Origin: Oscillospiraceae bacterium
GTDB lineage: Bacteria > Bacillota > Clostridia > Oscillospirales > Oscillospiraceae
Direction of reading: 5' to 3'
DNA: 32,783 bases
Assembly: GCA_015068065.1 (NCBI GenBank)
Contig: SVLE01000015.1
Coordinates: forward strand, 1-32,783
In this document: positions 32,636 through 32,783 of the stretch, piece after piece
How positions within the stretch are numbered: the stretch's first letter is position 1
Layout of the letters: every line of letters starts with the position of its first letter
Position numbers and translations under genes: made by a program
Notes under the pieces: generated by a model
What the model saw: the letters and a program-made list of their open reading frames with translations, nothing else
Database searches by the model: none
Told to the model about the DNA's origin: nothing

Positions 32636-32783
32636 TCAGTGTTTGGATAGATTGATTACAACGTTATTGTGCCCGATGACACCCACATCTCCGTTGGTGT
32701 ACAAATAAACTTTAACCGGCACGTTATAGGATCCTGTTGCAGTGGACAGTTCCGACAGATCGGCCACAATACGGATTTGGGAT
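32636..32783 (-). CDS. C-terminal end of a YbbR/CdaR-like repeat protein (5' end outside window)
   Basis: The last 48 codons of a gene entering from the right edge, ending at TGA 32636. The visible sequence (VADLSELSTATGSYNVPVKV, then NNVVINLSKH) fits the end of a YbbR beta-strand repeat, where a DLS segment is followed by a G-x-Y-x-VPV strand. YbbR/CdaR proteins regulate the diadenylate cyclase CdaA and are usually encoded just after it, so cdaA may lie to the right. The family call rests on one partial repeat and is tentative. The RseC-type gene follows 20 bases later. Confidence 0.72.
   Translation of the reverse strand, partial: SQIRIVADLSELSTATGSYNVPVKVYLYTNGDVGVIGHNNVVINLSKH

Noticed and set aside
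1-32783. Mobile elements, CRISPR arrays, phage genes, tRNA or rRNA genes
   Set aside because: No transposase or integrase frame, no spaced direct repeats, and no tRNA-like or rRNA segments were recognised; the gaps are too short and are accounted for by promoters, leaders and terminators.

Overview
The window is about 32.8 kb of compact, moderately GC-rich chromosome from a spore-forming Clostridia-type Firmicute. The evidence is the Gram-positive PolC polymerase, RemA, a PASTA kinase/phosphatase pair, SpoVM, SpoIVA and SipL (the clostridial SpoVID replacement), and the gene order. The overall style, with a DUF5685 protein next to a cysteine-tailed J-domain protein, resembles Oscillospiraceae/Ruminococcaceae, but I cannot name a genus. 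Every gene I accept is on the minus strand, so biological order runs from high to low coordinates. The long plus-strand reading frames are antisense shadows. No rRNA, tRNA, CRISPR array, transposon or phage gene was seen.

Reading in the direction of transcription. (1) 32783-28224: the tail of a YbbR/CdaR-like protein, an RseC-family membrane protein, a cysteine-rich DUF5685 protein, a J-domain protein, an unknown membrane protein, yicC, remA, gmk and rpoZ, packed with ATGA overlaps. (2) 28161-18227: priA, def, fmt, rsmB, rlmN, prpC, prkC, rsgA. This follows the Bacillus order but lacks coaBC between rpoZ and priA, and lacks rpe/thiN after rsgA. rsmB carries an apparent one-base frameshift near its 3' end. 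(3) 18112-14844: a sporulation block made of a 23-codon spoVM, then sipL, then spoIVA. spoIVA has its own textbook sigma-E promoter and there is a strong terminator between sipL and spoIVA. These three proteins form the basement layer of the spore coat. (4) 14671-12172: a radical SAM protein (TIGR03960-like) and its DUF2344 partner (TIGR03936-like), with their own promoter. (5) 11998-10272: rpsB-tsf, with a strong promoter, a structured leader and a clear terminator. (6) 10097-8795: pyrH-frr, followed by a hairpin. (7) 8698-1: uppS, cdsA, dxr, rseP, ispG and polC. This is the widely conserved isoprenoid/phospholipid/site-2-protease/replication series, and polC runs off the left edge.

Functionally the window joins translation (S2, EF-Ts, RRF, formylation and deformylation, rRNA methylation, RsgA), nucleotide supply (UMP and GMP kinases), envelope lipid synthesis (MEP pathway to undecaprenyl diphosphate, CDP-diacylglycerol), replication and restart (PolC, PriA), Ser/Thr phospho-signalling and spore coat assembly. 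The most notable points are the hidden spoVM gene and the contiguous spoVM-sipL-spoIVA module, isoprenoid-synthase-like aspartate motifs in the DUF5685 protein, the rsmB frameshift, the rpsB leader, and a terminator-like hairpin directly in front of priA. No stretch longer than 300 bases lacks a gene. The longest gaps are about 130-175 bases and are described under their regulatory sites.
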